Shown here piece by piece: positions 16,723-24,992 of a stretch of DNA of 64,000 nt. The stretch comes from Changchengzhania lutea. Lineage in GTDB: Bacteria; Bacteroidota; Bacteroidia; Flavobacteriales; Flavobacteriaceae. A program made the position numbers and the translations under genes. The notes under the pieces are model-generated. The model had not been told where the DNA came from and made no database searches. It worked only from the letters and a program-made list of their open reading frames with translations. The stretch is from NCBI RefSeq assembly GCF_006974145.1, contig NZ_CP039456.1, forward strand, positions 744,001 through 808,000, in the 5' to 3' direction. Position 1 is the first letter of the stretch; each line of letters begins with the position of its first letter.

Positions 16723-18110
16723 TTAGAAGTTATAACGTCGGTTGTGGCGACTGTTTTTATGTAAGAATACCAGATGATGATACTGATTTTCATATCCTCA
16801 TTGATTGTGGTACTAAAGAAAGTGCAAACAGTGGTGTATTAAAAAGTGCAATTGAAGATCTTGAAAAAAACCAATTGCCAGACGATGCAGCAACTGGTAA
16901 AAAAAGATTAGACCTCGTCGTTGTTACCCATAGACACGAAGATCATATCAAAGGCTTTGACCCTAAGTATTTTAAGAATATCGCTATAAAAAATATATGG
17001 ATGACCGTTGCTATGGATGAGACGCATCCGCAAGCACAAAAATCGCTTCAACTTCATAATTTGGCCTATAATTATGTGACTGCAATTAAAAAAGCTAACA
17101 TAAAATTAAGTCCAGAACTCGAACCTATATTAGATCTGTATAGTATTGGTAATAAAGGAGCCACCAAGGCATTGACCGAAACATTTCCAAATCAAAACGG
17201 TATTGATGTAGATTATGTATATGCTGGTTTAACCTCTGACGATTTAAACCTTTCTATTAAGAATACTAAAATTACAGTGCTCGCACCAGAAAAAGATATA
17301 GATCACTTTTATTTAGGTAAAGAATTAGATGATAACTTAAGAGGTCTTTCATCTGAAGTTCAAAATTTTGGAACTCATCTTTCAGAAGCTAAAGAAACGC
17401 TTCCTACAAATATATCTGCTTCAGAATTTAAGATTCTAAAGTCTAGAATGCTTTCTAACGGTTTAGCATTTACCTTAAACGATACTTCTATACAAAACAA
17501 TGTAAGTACAGTTTTACTTATAGAATGGAATGGTAAACGCTTACTATTTGTTGGTGATGCAGAATGGGATGATGGTTATAAAAAAGACCGTAAAAATTGT
17601 AGCTGGAATGTGATGTGGAAGAAGCGAAAAGAATTTCTTAATAAACCTTTAGACTTTTTAAAAGTAGGACATCACGGAAGCCACAATGCGACGCCTTGGA
17701 ATAGGCATGAAGACGATACGCATGAGGTCAATAAAATATTCAATAGTATTTTGCCACTGCCTTTGAATGGAGAAACACCAAAAGCGAAATGTTTAGTTTC
17801 AACAAAGAGAAATCAATATGACACCATACCTGATGCAAAATTATTATCGGAATTAGGAAAACGTGTGTCTAACACTAAGAACTATGATGATTTCTTTTCT
17901 AATAAAATTCCTAACTATGATCCAGAGCGCGACATCTTTAATTATTCTATTGAAAAAGAATATACTTCAGAGCCAACTCCGAGAGAAGTAGGCGAAAAAG
18001 ATTGGATAGGCCACAAACAACCGTTGCGAACAGATTTTGAATCTAAAGGACGAGGACAAAAAAAGATGTGGCAAGACGTGGAATTTATAGATATTGAATT
18101 TGATGCTTGA
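16704..18110 (+). CDS. Metallo-beta-lactamase-fold hydrolase (ComEC-like)
   Basis: 468 aa. The MBL signature THRHEDH is at residues 75-81 (H76, H78, D80, H81). A later Asp-285 (LLFVGDAEWDDG) and His-323/324 (LKVGHHGSHNATP) complete the order H-x-H-x-D-H ... D ... H seen in ComEC/Rec2-type hydrolases. No signal or membrane helix, so it is a free soluble enzyme. It overlaps the metallopeptidase gene by 19 bp, so the two are made together. Family members act on nucleic acids or small phosphodiesters; which applies here is not known. Convergent with the amidohydrolase gene 50 bp away. Confidence 0.82.
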   Translation: MGNKLLIRSYNVGCGDCFYVRIPDDDTDFHILIDCGTKESANSGVLKSAIEDLEKNQLPDDAATGKKRLDLVVVTHRHEDHIKGFDPKYFKNIAIKNIWMTVAMDETHPQAQKSLQLHNLAYNYVTAIKKANIKLSPELEPILDLYSIGNKGATKALTETFPNQNGIDVDYVYAGLTSDDLNLSIKNTKITVLAPEKDIDHFYLGKELDDNLRGLSSEVQNFGTHLSEAKETLPTNISASEFKILKSRMLSNGLAFTLNDTSIQNNVSTVLLIEWNGKRLLFVGDAEWDDGYKKDRKNCSWNVMWKKRKEFLNKPLDFLKVGHHGSHNATPWNRHEDDTHEVNKIFNSILPLPLNGETPKAKCLVSTKRNQYDTIPDAKLLSELGKRVSNTKNYDDFFSNKIPNYDPERDIFNYSIEKEYTSEPTPREVGEKDWIGHKQPLRTDFESKGRGQKKMWQDVEFIDIEFDA

Positions 18111-18159
18111 TTGACATTTTCAATAGAAATAAATTACTTGAGTTGCTAGCTCTATTTAC

Positions 18160-20025
18160 CTAAAGATTTAAATAGTCTCTTGGGTTATAGCGTGCAATTA
18201 AATCGAACTCTGCTTCCGAAAGTCCAGCGCGCATATCTGCTAGAATGGCCTTATCACTTTTATGATTACGCACCACATAAAAATCTGAGCCGTAAAGCAC
18301 TTTTTCTTTTAAACCTTCATTACTTAAAGTTTGTTTTAGTAGTGGTAGAATTACTTCATCGTGCAAGATGTAACTGATATCTACATAGACTTTATCGTAT
18401 TGTAACATAATACTACAAATGATAGTGTACCAATCTACATACTTCCACACCATAGCCATTTTACCTTTGCTTGGTTTGCCTTTCACATTAAAGAAAAAGT
18501 CAATGCCTTTTTCGGGCTTTAGAATGAGCTGCGTCGTATAATTATCGCGATCACTTTCTAAAAAACGTTTCCATTCGTCGTCACCACCAAAATGTGCAAA
18601 ACAAATCTTTAGGTCTTTGAGTCCTGTTCTAAATTGTCCATTAGCATCATAGAAAATGGTTTTTAGTCTTGGATCTTTCTTAATTTCATCTACTAATACT
18701 TGCTGCAAAAGGCCATCATCTAACAAACACAAGTAATTTAAGGGATGCGTAAAGTTATTACAGAAATCAATATTCTTTACCTCGTTTAAATGTAGCCTAT
18801 TCTCATCGTCGTGATCTATATAATCTGCGTTAATATCAAAATCGACGCGCTTGTCTACTTCTACTGTTTTACGCTTGTCTTCATTGACTTTACCTTCGGT
18901 AAAAATTGGGTGCTGATCCCATTCGGTTTTCTTTTTGCCTCTATAAAAAATCGTACCTTTTATACAATGGGTCATTATAGGTAAATTGCGTTGTACACAG
19001 TATTTCCATAAAGGTAATAACACCGCGTCAAAAGGATAATAACCCAAGGCAGGATATATTTTTATGCCTGCAAATTGATGCTTCTCGAGATAGACTTGCA
19101 TCATACAGCCTTTTACCAGTGCTACGTCTCCTGTTTTTGGATCTACTGTATAATCGAAATAGCGCTTGTCTTTCATGCGCTCAGGATGTGCAAATACAAA
19201 GGGATGGAAACTGTCTTTATCTGTTTTTCGTTTTTTTATTTTTAGGAGGCCTTCCATTTGGCACTTCATAGCAAATTGCATATCACGCTTGCCTGTCTTT
19301 TCATCATTAGGAATCTCAATGAATTTCTTTTGCTTTAGATCATAGACCTGTTTTAATTCGCCAGCCTTCATGTACTCCATGTCCATAGGTAAACCTACAA
19401 AATGCGTATCTGGTGGATATTGCTTCTTGAGTTTATCGTAAATACCACTTTGCTTTTTGTACTTAGAGAATAAGCCAATTTGCACATAGCGATGAAACAG
19501 ATCCGAGAAGTGCTTACCTGGCAGCACTTTTAATTGTCGCAATAAAGCAACTGTAACATTGCGAATAGATTTAAAAAAAATAAGGACAATTGCAATAAAA
19601 AGCAGCTTGTAATAAATACCAGGAATCGATATTATCCAACCCGAATCTTTTAACCAAACTAAAGATTTAACAATGTAAACTCTGAAATCTGTATATGTGG
19701 CATTCACATTAAGAAAGCAAGAACAGATGTAAAAAAGTAGAGTCGTCCCGATATACACTTCAAATAAAAACTTAACAATACCTAGTACTAAAGTGCGCTC
19801 AAAAAACAGTTCGCATTTTGCCCAAAACCGTTTCCAACTTTTGTAGGTATCTTTATAAAACCAAGGTTTTACCTTCGTATAATACCATCGGAGCACTTTA
19901 ATAATACAACTTAAGGATAACGCTCTATAAAAAGGCTCTGGTAAATAGGTTTTTGCTAAAAATGGCGGCACGTAGTCTCCTGTGAATACGTGTGCGTGGG
20001 TGTTTATTATTGGTGGTTTTGGCAT
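18160..20025 (-). CDS. Membrane-inserted amidohydrolase-2-like protein
   Basis: 621 aa. The start PPIINTHAHVF (H10, H12) matches the H-x-H metal motif of TIM-barrel amidohydrolases. Later THCIKG, ICFAHFGGDDEW and the near-terminal YGSDFYVV fit the remaining His/His/Asp ligands of the amidohydrolase-2 group. Between strand 1 and the rest sits an insertion of roughly 150 residues with two strong hydrophobic helices (about 83-104 and 135-153), which is unusual for this family. It suggests that the enzyme is anchored to the inner membrane with its active site in the cytoplasm. Third gene in the leftward group 22677-18160. Substrate unknown. Confidence 0.75.
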   Translation of the reverse strand: MPKPPIINTHAHVFTGDYVPPFLAKTYLPEPFYRALSLSCIIKVLRWYYTKVKPWFYKDTYKSWKRFWAKCELFFERTLVLGIVKFLFEVYIGTTLLFYICSCFLNVNATYTDFRVYIVKSLVWLKDSGWIISIPGIYYKLLFIAIVLIFFKSIRNVTVALLRQLKVLPGKHFSDLFHRYVQIGLFSKYKKQSGIYDKLKKQYPPDTHFVGLPMDMEYMKAGELKQVYDLKQKKFIEIPNDEKTGKRDMQFAMKCQMEGLLKIKKRKTDKDSFHPFVFAHPERMKDKRYFDYTVDPKTGDVALVKGCMMQVYLEKHQFAGIKIYPALGYYPFDAVLLPLWKYCVQRNLPIMTHCIKGTIFYRGKKKTEWDQHPIFTEGKVNEDKRKTVEVDKRVDFDINADYIDHDDENRLHLNEVKNIDFCNNFTHPLNYLCLLDDGLLQQVLVDEIKKDPRLKTIFYDANGQFRTGLKDLKICFAHFGGDDEWKRFLESDRDNYTTQLILKPEKGIDFFFNVKGKPSKGKMAMVWKYVDWYTIICSIMLQYDKVYVDISYILHDEVILPLLKQTLSNEGLKEKVLYGSDFYVVRNHKSDKAILADMRAGLSEAEFDLIARYNPRDYLNL

Positions 20026-20107
20026 TGGTGCTATTACTAAAGTATAATTAATTTAAAAGATAAGAAAAGCCCTTGGATTGGCAAGAGCTTCTTAATAGAT
20101 TTTACAA

Positions 20108-21889
20108 CTAAGATGAAGGGTCAAAACTTTTAATATTTACCTTAAAAACGATTCCGAATGAAATTTGTTTGGCAAAATTAATCGCTTTACTTCTATTTAC
20201 ATTAAAAACGTCATCAGTTTGTATAAACAAACCACCAGCAATAGAACCACTTGTTTTGTTAAATGAATATATGCCTACACCAAGAGACGTGTGAGGTTTT
20301 AGAGTTTCTGATCTATCATAAAAATAATGCCTAACATATGGGTTAAGACTCAATAGTGTCTTACTTTTTTTAATTTCTTCTTCTGAGGCATTACTATCAT
20401 GAAATGGAAACAATCGCACATAATCAAAACTAAGACCGAATCTTAAAAATCTATCAAAAGGACCAGAAAGTGCTTTTAATTCACTTTCGGTTATAATATT
20501 TGGTGTTACCGACGTATCTTCCTGTTGAAACTTATAAGTCGTAGGTGTTAAACGATTTATATTAGAGGTCCTGCTCATAGCTACATTGAATCCTAAAAAG
20601 TTATACCGTTTTAGTTGACTTGTGTAACCAAGTTCTATTTGATACCCTTGAAAGTTTTGAGTAATAAATCGATCTGAAATAGAGCTACTATCTTTCGCTG
20701 TATCGTATTTAAATGAAGAACCTAAAAAACCTCCTTTAAAATAAATTAACCTTCTTTGTAAAGAATACGTTTCACCTTTTGCAACATTAACTTTTTCTAG
20801 ACTTAACTTATCTTTCTTTAAATAATTTAAATAGTTCTGATAGGCTTTTATTATATCTGTATTAGAAACAGGAGCAACTACACGCATTTTATGCTTATAC
20901 AAATTAAAACCTACTGTTTCAATAGCTTCATCTAGGATGCCGTTAACAGTACTCCATTTCGAAGCGTTTTTATATTCCTTATAATCTAGCTTAAGACCTA
21001 AAGGTTTAATTAATTTACTTTTTAGATTAGTCTCAAAAGTTGCAATTCTATTTTTTAATACATCAAGTGCTTGATAGATAGCATTAGATGTTCCAGATGT
21101 GACTTTCGCCTGGTAATTAACAATATCTAATTTTATAGCAACTATTTGAGTTTGCATAAGCGCAAGCGTATTTAAACGATTCGTAAGATTTTGTTCAACC
21201 TTTACTGGGTCTACAAAGCCTTTTGACTTAGTAACACCCTCTATCCTATCTTCAATACTTTCAATTTTACTTTTTATTTCTTTTGTTCCTATAAAGAACA
21301 AGAGTTCCTGCATTTTGCCTTTTGTTATTGCTTCTTGTGATAAGAGCTTTTTAGCTTCACTTTCTATGGCTTTAATGAAATTCTTCTCTTCAACACTTTC
21401 TGTTCTATAATTATATGTGAGTTTAGCATAATCTTCAATATTATGATGATTATAATTTCGCTTTTGCCATCGAAATCCAATTAACCCAGAAATAGCAGAA
21501 CTGGTAGTTAATTGCTCATCATTGATTAGCAAAGAAATACCATCAGAAGATGTTCCTTTTAAGTCAATGCCATAAACAAGTCCTGTCTTTTTAAAAATTT
21601 GTTCTTGTTGTTTCCACGAATTGGCTAGCAATGATAAATATTGCGCCTCTGTCTTGCTTTCAATTAAACACTCTTCTTCAGTTCTATATTCTCTATCGCT
21701 TGAATAGTCACTAAGCATACTTTCTCTATAGTAATTTAGTGTAGCAATATTATCTTTTAAGTTTAAATTAAACGTAGATGACGGTTGAATAATTGAACTA
21801 AAGCCTTCTTTGTCTTGACCAAATATTTGTCCCTTTACCGTGTTACAGCTTAGAACAAGTAATATAATTAGTGTTAACTTTCTCATCAT
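20108..21889 (-). CDS. Outer-membrane beta-barrel protein with helical N-domain
   Basis: 593 aa, family not recognised. Signal peptide MRKLTLIILLVLSCNTVKGQ, then a helical domain of about 350 residues with heptad-like stretches (about 190-290). The C-terminal part (about 370-590) has alternating hydrophobic/aromatic strands (GFNVAMSRTSN, LRFGLSFDYVRLF, PYVRHYFYD, GVGIYSF, GGLFIQ, ISFGIVFKVNI), as in an outer-membrane barrel. It overlaps the upstream 262-aa gene by 1 bp, so the two are coupled. Together they could form an envelope-spanning complex with the membrane amidohydrolase. The second Met (21886) is the more natural signal start. Confidence 0.68.
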   Translation of the reverse strand: MMRKLTLIILLVLSCNTVKGQIFGQDKEGFSSIIQPSSTFNLNLKDNIATLNYYRESMLSDYSSDREYRTEEECLIESKTEAQYLSLLANSWKQQEQIFKKTGLVYGIDLKGTSSDGISLLINDEQLTTSSAISGLIGFRWQKRNYNHHNIEDYAKLTYNYRTESVEEKNFIKAIESEAKKLLSQEAITKGKMQELLFFIGTKEIKSKIESIEDRIEGVTKSKGFVDPVKVEQNLTNRLNTLALMQTQIVAIKLDIVNYQAKVTSGTSNAIYQALDVLKNRIATFETNLKSKLIKPLGLKLDYKEYKNASKWSTVNGILDEAIETVGFNLYKHKMRVVAPVSNTDIIKAYQNYLNYLKKDKLSLEKVNVAKGETYSLQRRLIYFKGGFLGSSFKYDTAKDSSSISDRFITQNFQGYQIELGYTSQLKRYNFLGFNVAMSRTSNINRLTPTTYKFQQEDTSVTPNIITESELKALSGPFDRFLRFGLSFDYVRLFPFHDSNASEEEIKKSKTLLSLNPYVRHYFYDRSETLKPHTSLGVGIYSFNKTSGSIAGGLFIQTDDVFNVNRSKAINFAKQISFGIVFKVNIKSFDPSS

Positions 21890-22677
21890 TACAAGTTTTC
21901 TAATTGAACATAAGCACTATCATAATTGCTATCTGTTTTACCATTTAGCTGCTTTCGTTCATTACCATTAGAATCCCATATCCTAGTAACCTTAATTGTC
22001 CAGTCTTTTTTATCATCCTTTCTATCTACATGAACAGTAAACCTATCGTCAAAAATTGGAATTCCGCTGTAAGTCCCTTTTGCCGAGTTTTTAGTATTTT
22101 TATTAATGGTTACGTCATTTAAATTGTCTGCAGAACTTATTTCGTAATCAAAACTTATTGTTAAATAATCACTTGGAGATGGATATAAGTTATTTGCAAG
22201 ATTCACTAAATAATCATCAGTATCTTTTAAATTGGCACTACCTGTAAGACCCTTTATATTTAGTCGACTATTTCCATGAGTTGTATTAGAATTTCGAGAT
22301 TTTACAGCAGCGCTTAATGCAATACCTTTTTCGCGTTCTTTTTGAGCTTTGTCTTTAGCTTCTTCAGCATCTTTCTTCGCTTTTGCTTCATCCTTTTTGG
22401 CGTCTTCAGCATTTTTTTCAGCATTTTCTGCTCTTTTTCTGTGAACATCTCGTCCAAAGACATAACCTAAAGCTGCAAAAACTATAGCTTCTATTCCAGT
22501 AAATAAGAATAGCATCCTTGTCCAAATAAGATCATCTTTTGTATCAGTTCTCCATAATAAGTAACCAATGAAAATGAGATATACTATGAAAATAAATATA
22601 GCAAATTTAAATTTTTGAGAACCTAAAGGGTCCGTAATTATAGTCTTGGGTTGGTTTTCTTCTTGATTGGTTTTCAT
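21889..22677 (-). CDS. Membrane protein with Ala/Lys/Glu coiled coil
   Basis: 262 aa, family not recognised. Two membrane helices (about 24-43 and 53-75), a highly charged coiled coil of the AEKNAEDAKKDEAKAKK type (about 82-118), and a C-terminal globular domain (about 150-262, beta-rich, ending YDSAYVQLENL). The coiled coil and C-domain lie on the same side of the membrane. It is the first gene of the leftward group, overlaps the outer-membrane protein gene by 1 bp and has about 400 bp of gene-free DNA upstream. Confidence 0.68.
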   Translation of the reverse strand: MKTNQEENQPKTIITDPLGSQKFKFAIFIFIVYLIFIGYLLWRTDTKDDLIWTRMLFLFTGIEAIVFAALGYVFGRDVHRKRAENAEKNAEDAKKDEAKAKKDAEEAKDKAQKEREKGIALSAAVKSRNSNTTHGNSRLNIKGLTGSANLKDTDDYLVNLANNLYPSPSDYLTISFDYEISSADNLNDVTINKNTKNSAKGTYSGIPIFDDRFTVHVDRKDDKKDWTIKVTRIWDSNGNERKQLNGKTDSNYDSAYVQLENL

Positions 22678-23078
22678 AATCCTGTTGGTTTTTAATTAAT
22701 AGTTAAAATTAATAGCAATCAATATGCTAAACCATACCCAAAAATGGGTATATTTTCCATATTGTTCAATCAAAAACGAATTATGCAAATTCGTACTGAT
22801 TAGTATTCAGTACTTAGGGAATTGAGAATAAGATAGTATTTTTCTAAATACATTATTTGAAAATTAGATAAAATGTCAAAATTTTCTTTAAAGTGTGTTA
22901 TTAATTTAAATTCAAGACATTGATTGGAGATTTTGTTATGATGGTAAGTAGTTGTTCTAAATCAGTTGTAATCTTAGCCAATTTCTTAATCAACAACGTT
23001 TATTTTACTCGTTTTTAGCTTGTTTATTTTCTATTCTTTTTTCTTAAAAACTTAAAAATTATCAATCTCAATTATTAC
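22678..23078. other. 401-bp AT-rich intergenic region
   Basis: No gene seen. Short inverted repeats occur: ATACCCA/TGGGTAT (22733-22750) and ACGAATT/AATTCGT (22779-22797), both close upstream of the 262-aa gene and possible regulator sites. I looked for a hipA-like gene after the HipB-like gene at 23079 and found none. Confidence 0.4.
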
Positions 23079-23300
23079 TTATTTTAATTCTACTTTCATC
23101 AAAACTTTTAAACTTACTGGAGCGAGCTTATGTCCAAACATTTTTAAAACCTGATTTACTTTATCTAAGTTTAAATTAGTTTTGTTTTGCTCTATCTTTC
23201 TGATTACAGTTAAAGCTATACCTGATCTCTCTGCGAATTCTTCTTGTGTTAAATCAACTTCTTTTCTGCGCTGCTTAACAAACTCCGATAATTCTTTCAT
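23079..23300 (-). CDS. HipB-like XRE-family regulator, without HipA
   Basis: 73 aa, almost entirely one XRE helix-turn-helix: LTQEEFAERSGIALTVIRKI, then EQNKTNLNLDKVNQVLKMFG. The sequence and the FGHKLAPV ending match HipB-type antitoxins of Bacteroidota, which normally sit just before hipA. Here nothing resembling HipA follows. It may be a lone survivor of a toxin-antitoxin pair or a free-standing repressor. It is divergent from the Fic gene at 23546 (245 bp between starts), so it could bind the operator at 23474-23504. Confidence 0.82.
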   Translation of the reverse strand: MKELSEFVKQRRKEVDLTQEEFAERSGIALTVIRKIEQNKTNLNLDKVNQVLKMFGHKLAPVSLKVLMKVELK

Positions 23301-23473
23301 TATATATGATTAAGTCCAACTATTTAAATATACTAAATTATACGCAAATACATATAATATTAATCAAAACCTCTATTTTATATGTAATTAGATATAATCA
23401 AAGTGTAAGAAGTCGATTTTGACAAAACATAGTACTGATAAATAAATTAGAATATCTTATCATTCAATAAAGT

Positions 23474-23518
23474 TATGATAAGAAAATTGAATTTTCTTAT
23501 CATATTAAATTATCTTTG
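23474..23518 (+). promoter_or_regulatory. Fic promoter with 31-bp palindromic operator
   Basis: A perfect inverted repeat TATGATAAGAAAATT / AATTTTCTTATCATA (23474-23488 and 23490-23504, 1-bp centre). TTG at its centre (23487-23489), a 21-bp spacer and TATCTTTG (23511-23518) make a full Bacteroidota promoter 27 bp before the ATG. An extra half-site CTTATCATT lies at 23456-23464. Repression by occlusion of the -33 element is likely. Confidence 0.8.
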
Positions 23519-23545
23519 TAAAGAAAATTAATATTTCTATACATA

Positions 23546-24616
23546 ATGGATTCAGAAAATTTAAAAAAACTTCCGCTTAAACATGATGTGGAAAGCAGAA
23601 AAGTACTGAAAAAATTAGCTTCAACACACCGAGCATTAGCAGAGTTAAAAGGCATTGTCTCTAGCATCCCAGATGAAAACATTTTAATTAACACATTAGG
23701 GCTTCAAGAGGCGAAAGACAGTTCTGCAATCGAAAACATAATAACAACTCATGATGATATTTTTAAAGCAGAATTAAACCTTGAAGGTTTTAAATCATTA
23801 AATGCTAAGGAAGTCCAAAACTATATCTCGGCATTAAAAAAAGGGTTTAGTTTTATTAAAAAAAATAAAATATTAACAAACAATGATATTATAGCAATTC
23901 AATCTGAATTAGAAAAAAACAATGCTGGTTTTAGAAAAGTTCCTGGTACTGCTTTGAAAAATGCAACAACAGGAGAAATTGTATATACACCTCCGCAGGA
24001 CTATAGCACAATTCTAGATTTAATGACAAATCTTGAAAAATACATAAATGATCCTGCAATCTCTGATTTTGATAGTTTAACTAAAATGGCAATCATTCAC
24101 TATCAATTTGAAAGCATTCATCCTTTTTATGATGGTAATGGAAGAACAGGACGTATCATAAATGTCTTGTATTTAGTAATGAATGATTTACTTAATTTAC
24201 CAGTACTTTATTTGAGCCGATATATTATTGAAAACAAAGTAGATTACTATAAACTTTTGCAAGAGGTTAGAGAAACTGATAATTGGGAAAATTGGATTCT
24301 GTATATGTTAGATAGTGTAGAACAAATTTCAAAAGAAACAATTGTGTTAATAGGTGAAATTCGAGATTTAATTTATGAATATAAAAACTTATTGAGAAGT
24401 AATTACAAATTTTACAGTCAAGATTTACTAAATAATTTATTTAAGCATCCGTACACAAAGATTGAGTTTGTGGAAAATGATTTAGGGGTCTCTAGAATAA
24501 CCGCCTCTAAATATTTGAATTTATTAGCTAAAGACAAAATACTTAGAAAAGAAAAATTAGGGACAGGAAATTATTACGTCAATGAGAAATTGATTAAAAT
24601 TTTAACTCTAAAATAA
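23546..24616 (+). CDS. Fic-family protein with C-terminal winged helix
   Basis: 356 aa. Complete Fic motif HPFYDGNGRTGR with catalytic His-192. A class-II inhibitory motif SSAIEN (59-64) is located N-terminally, so auto-inhibited AMP transfer is expected. The C-terminal 60 residues (TKIEFVENDLGVSRITASKY, then LNLLAKDKILRKE) form a winged-helix-like DNA-binding domain. It resembles the well-studied free-standing class II Fic proteins in order and length. It is clearly different from the Fic at 8181 (other N-domain, other operator), so this is not a local duplication. The neighbouring divergent HipB-like gene may regulate it. Confidence 0.9.
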   Translation: MDSENLKKLPLKHDVESRKVLKKLASTHRALAELKGIVSSIPDENILINTLGLQEAKDSSAIENIITTHDDIFKAELNLEGFKSLNAKEVQNYISALKKGFSFIKKNKILTNNDIIAIQSELEKNNAGFRKVPGTALKNATTGEIVYTPPQDYSTILDLMTNLEKYINDPAISDFDSLTKMAIIHYQFESIHPFYDGNGRTGRIINVLYLVMNDLLNLPVLYLSRYIIENKVDYYKLLQEVRETDNWENWILYMLDSVEQISKETIVLIGEIRDLIYEYKNLLRSNYKFYSQDLLNNLFKHPYTKIEFVENDLGVSRITASKYLNLLAKDKILRKEKLGTGNYYVNEKLIKILTLK

Positions 24617-24702
24617 AGATACTTTTGCTCATTATTTTTGAATGTTGAGTGACACTGAACAAATAAAATTACTGGAGCAGTCTTTGATTTTTATAAAAAC
24701 CA

Positions 24703-24726
24703 ATTCGCAATTCGTGAATTGCGAAT
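24703..24726 (+). terminator. Hairpin after Fic gene
   Basis: An 11-bp perfect stem (24703-24713 with 24716-24726) around a 2-nt centre, followed by a short mixed A/T run. Possible terminator of the Fic gene, or a binding palindrome. Confidence 0.5.
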
Positions 24727-24929
24727 CAAAAAAATAAATTTGTTTCATTTTAATATAATTTGACATACAAACTAAAACCCAAACGTTAAAGTTTGTTAAA
24801 TCGAGACCAATTCGGTGACCTCTAAAAACAACCCCTTTTGAAAGTCTTATAAACACTAGAAACTTGAAATTATGGTCGTTGTCTCCGACTCCACTTAAAA
24901 AATTGCAACGTTTCTGCTGTATTTAAAAT

Positions 24930-24966
24930 AAAAAGCTCAATCATGTAAAACGTGATTGAGCTTTTT
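24930..24966. terminator. Bidirectional terminator
   Basis: A 14-bp perfect stem (24930-24943 with 24953-24966), A-run before and T-run after, 27 bp from the stop of the leftward 24993 gene and downstream of the rightward Fic gene. Confidence 0.88.
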
Positions 24967-24992
24967 TATTTCTAAATGATTAGTCTAAACTC

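Larger units (their letters stand above)
24617..24992. other. 376-bp intergenic region with two hairpins and a tmRNA-end-like stretch
   Basis: No gene. It holds a hairpin at 24703-24726, the bidirectional terminator at 24930-24966, and a stretch at about 24850-24892 that resembles the 3' end of the tmRNA at 29169: a TAGAAA ... ATGG ... pattern, ending CTCCGACTCCACTT against CTCCGATTCCACTT. Confidence 0.45.

Noticed and set aside
24632-24856. 74-codon minus-strand frame in the intergenic region
   Set aside because: Runs through a hairpin and the tmRNA-like stretch; no recognisable protein pattern.
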